DNA of 6,780 nucleotides from Candidatus Aminicenantes bacterium UBA647 (GTDB taxonomy: Bacteria; Acidobacteriota; Aminicenantia; UBA2199), in contig DBOL01000093.1 in assembly GCA_002299555.1 (NCBI GenBank), positions 1 to 6,780 of the forward strand, given 5' to 3'. The notes under the pieces are model-generated. The model searched no databases. It saw only the letters and a program-made list of their open reading frames with translations, and was not told the origin of the DNA. Position numbers and translations under genes: made by a program. Positions 6,166-6,780 of the stretch are shown one piece after another (position 1 is the stretch's first letter; each line of letters begins with the position of its first letter).

Positions 6166-6780
6166 TCGAACCTCCCGGCCCTTTCGGGCTGCTGAATTTA
6201 AAAGACAGGATAATTATCAGGATACTGTAAAATATCTTGATCATGTATTTTACAGGTGCAATTATTCCTGTGTGCATACTCTCACCATGTTCTCTTTTTC
6301 TCATCTCAACCGGAGTTTCTTCGATCTTATAACCCAGAAGGAGCATTTTAATGATCAGATTGGCATCGGGGAATTGGGGATAATTGAACATTCCGCTGTA
6401 TTCCATGTAGACCCTTCTGCTTAACATCTGAAATCCTGAAGTAGGGTCTGTTATTTTCTTTTTGCAGGTCAGGCGTATAAGGAGTGAAAATATACTTGAG
6501 CCAATTCTGCGGAAAAGAGGATGAGGATAGTCTGTATTGATCTTGAATCTTGATCCAATGATAATATCAGCATTCTTATCTTTAATATGCTTATAAAGTT
6601 TCCCGATCTCTTTTGCCATATGCTGCCCGTCACCGTCAAACTGGACTACATAATCATAGTTTTTATCTGAGGCGTATTTGAAGCCGGCCTGGACTGCTCC
6701 TGCATACCCCATATTGAAAGGCAGGTCCAAGTGGGCGACCCCTAACTCCTCAAGTTTTTCGGATGTGTTATCACTTGATC
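6158..6780 (-). CDS. Family 2 glycosyltransferase, dolichol-phosphate-mannose-synthase-like (5' partial)
   Basis: The visible part is 206 residues; the N-terminus lies beyond the right edge. The frame is open to base 6780 and reads SSDNTSEKLEELGV upstream of the TTG codon at 6728-6730, which is therefore an internal leucine and not a start. SSDNT is the end of the DDGSSDNT nucleotide-binding motif. Further GT-A motifs are NMGYAGAVQAG, FDGDGQH (D-x-D metal site, 6620-6637), IIIGSRF and DPTSGFQMLSRR. These fit GT2 enzymes that move a sugar from a nucleotide donor to a polyprenyl phosphate or similar acceptor at the inner face of the cytoplasmic membrane. A hydrophobic segment near the C-terminus (MIKIFYSILIIILSF, about 6194-6238) may anchor it. 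The stop overlaps the DUF2304 start by 8 bp. Donor and acceptor cannot be read from the sequence; a role in cell-surface glycan or lipid glycosylation is inferred. Confidence 0.9.
   Translation of the reverse strand, partial: SSDNTSEKLEELGVAHLDLPFNMGYAGAVQAGFKYASDKNYDYVVQFDGDGQHMAKEIGKLYKHIKDKNADIIIGSRFKINTDYPHPLFRRIGSSIFSLLIRLTCKKKITDPTSGFQMLSRRVYMEYSGMFNYPQFPDANLIIKMLLLGYKIEETPVEMRKREHGESMHTGIIAPVKYMIKIFYSILIIILSFKFSSPKGPGGSNV
6171..6176 (-). promoter_or_regulatory. Ribosome binding site of the DUF2304 gene, inside the glycosyltransferase gene
   Basis: On the minus strand GGGAGG ends five bases before the ATG at 6163-6165. It is the strongest ribosome site in the window and lies in the last codons of the glycosyltransferase gene, which fixes the start and supports coupled synthesis. 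Confidence 0.7.

Noticed and set aside
6092..6424. Plus-strand open frame opposite the glycosyltransferase and DUF2304 genes
   Set aside because: It has no family motifs or ribosome site and lies wholly over two well-supported minus-strand genes.
6728..6730. TTG start of a 190-residue glycosyltransferase
   Set aside because: The upstream in-frame codons encode the conserved SSDNT motif, so the codon is an internal leucine and the gene runs off the window.
1..6780. CRISPR array, insertion sequence, tRNA or rRNA gene
   Set aside because: Coding genes fill all but 37 and 87 bp, and no array repeats, terminal inverted repeats, transposase motifs or RNA-gene signatures were seen on either strand.

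Overview
The window looks like an ordinary, densely packed stretch of chromosome from an AT-rich diderm (Gram-negative-type) bacterium. The diderm call rests on a BamD-type outer-membrane assembly lipoprotein with a clear lipobox. The large beta-propeller/Y_Y_Y/PAS sensor is a type common in Bacteroidota and related FCB-group lineages and also in some Deltaproteobacteria. The lone PASTA protein next to rpe recalls gene orders in delta-proteobacterial and FCB-like genomes. The exact phylum cannot be settled from this sequence; an FCB-like or candidate-phylum organism is an inference.

Layout. Two plus-strand genes fill the left half. The first (1-2166) is the 3' part of a large membrane sensor that begins before the window: eight visible propeller blades, a Y_Y_Y domain, one membrane helix, a PAS domain and a coiled-coil tail, with no kinase domain. 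The second (2204-3520) is rmuC, 37 bp downstream, with a possible promoter of its own in the end of the sensor gene. The right half is a minus-strand cluster in transcription order: family 2 glycosyltransferase (5' end beyond the window), a small DUF2304 membrane protein, an 87-bp gap, a three-PASTA membrane protein, rpe and bamD. Three of the four junctions overlap (8, 4 and 23 bp), which points to translational coupling. The two halves converge: the stop codons of rmuC and bamD share the palindrome TTAA, and an A-tract/hairpin/T-tract over this junction looks like a bidirectional terminator.

How the genes fit together. The glycosyltransferase and DUF2304 protein probably form a membrane-associated pair acting on lipid-linked sugars. 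The PASTA protein is anchored in the inner membrane with its repeats outside the cytoplasm, BamD works at the outer membrane, and Rpe is a cytosolic pentose-phosphate enzyme. The minus cluster is thus mainly envelope biogenesis plus one metabolic enzyme. RmuC is a DNA-maintenance protein with no evident functional link to the sensor beside it. No RNA gene, mobile element, CRISPR array or clearly transferred segment was seen. The only non-coding stretches are 37 and 87 bp long. No convincing new system was found; the points most worth a second look are the sensor without a kinase, the GT2/DUF2304 pair, the kinase-less PASTA protein and the shared terminator.
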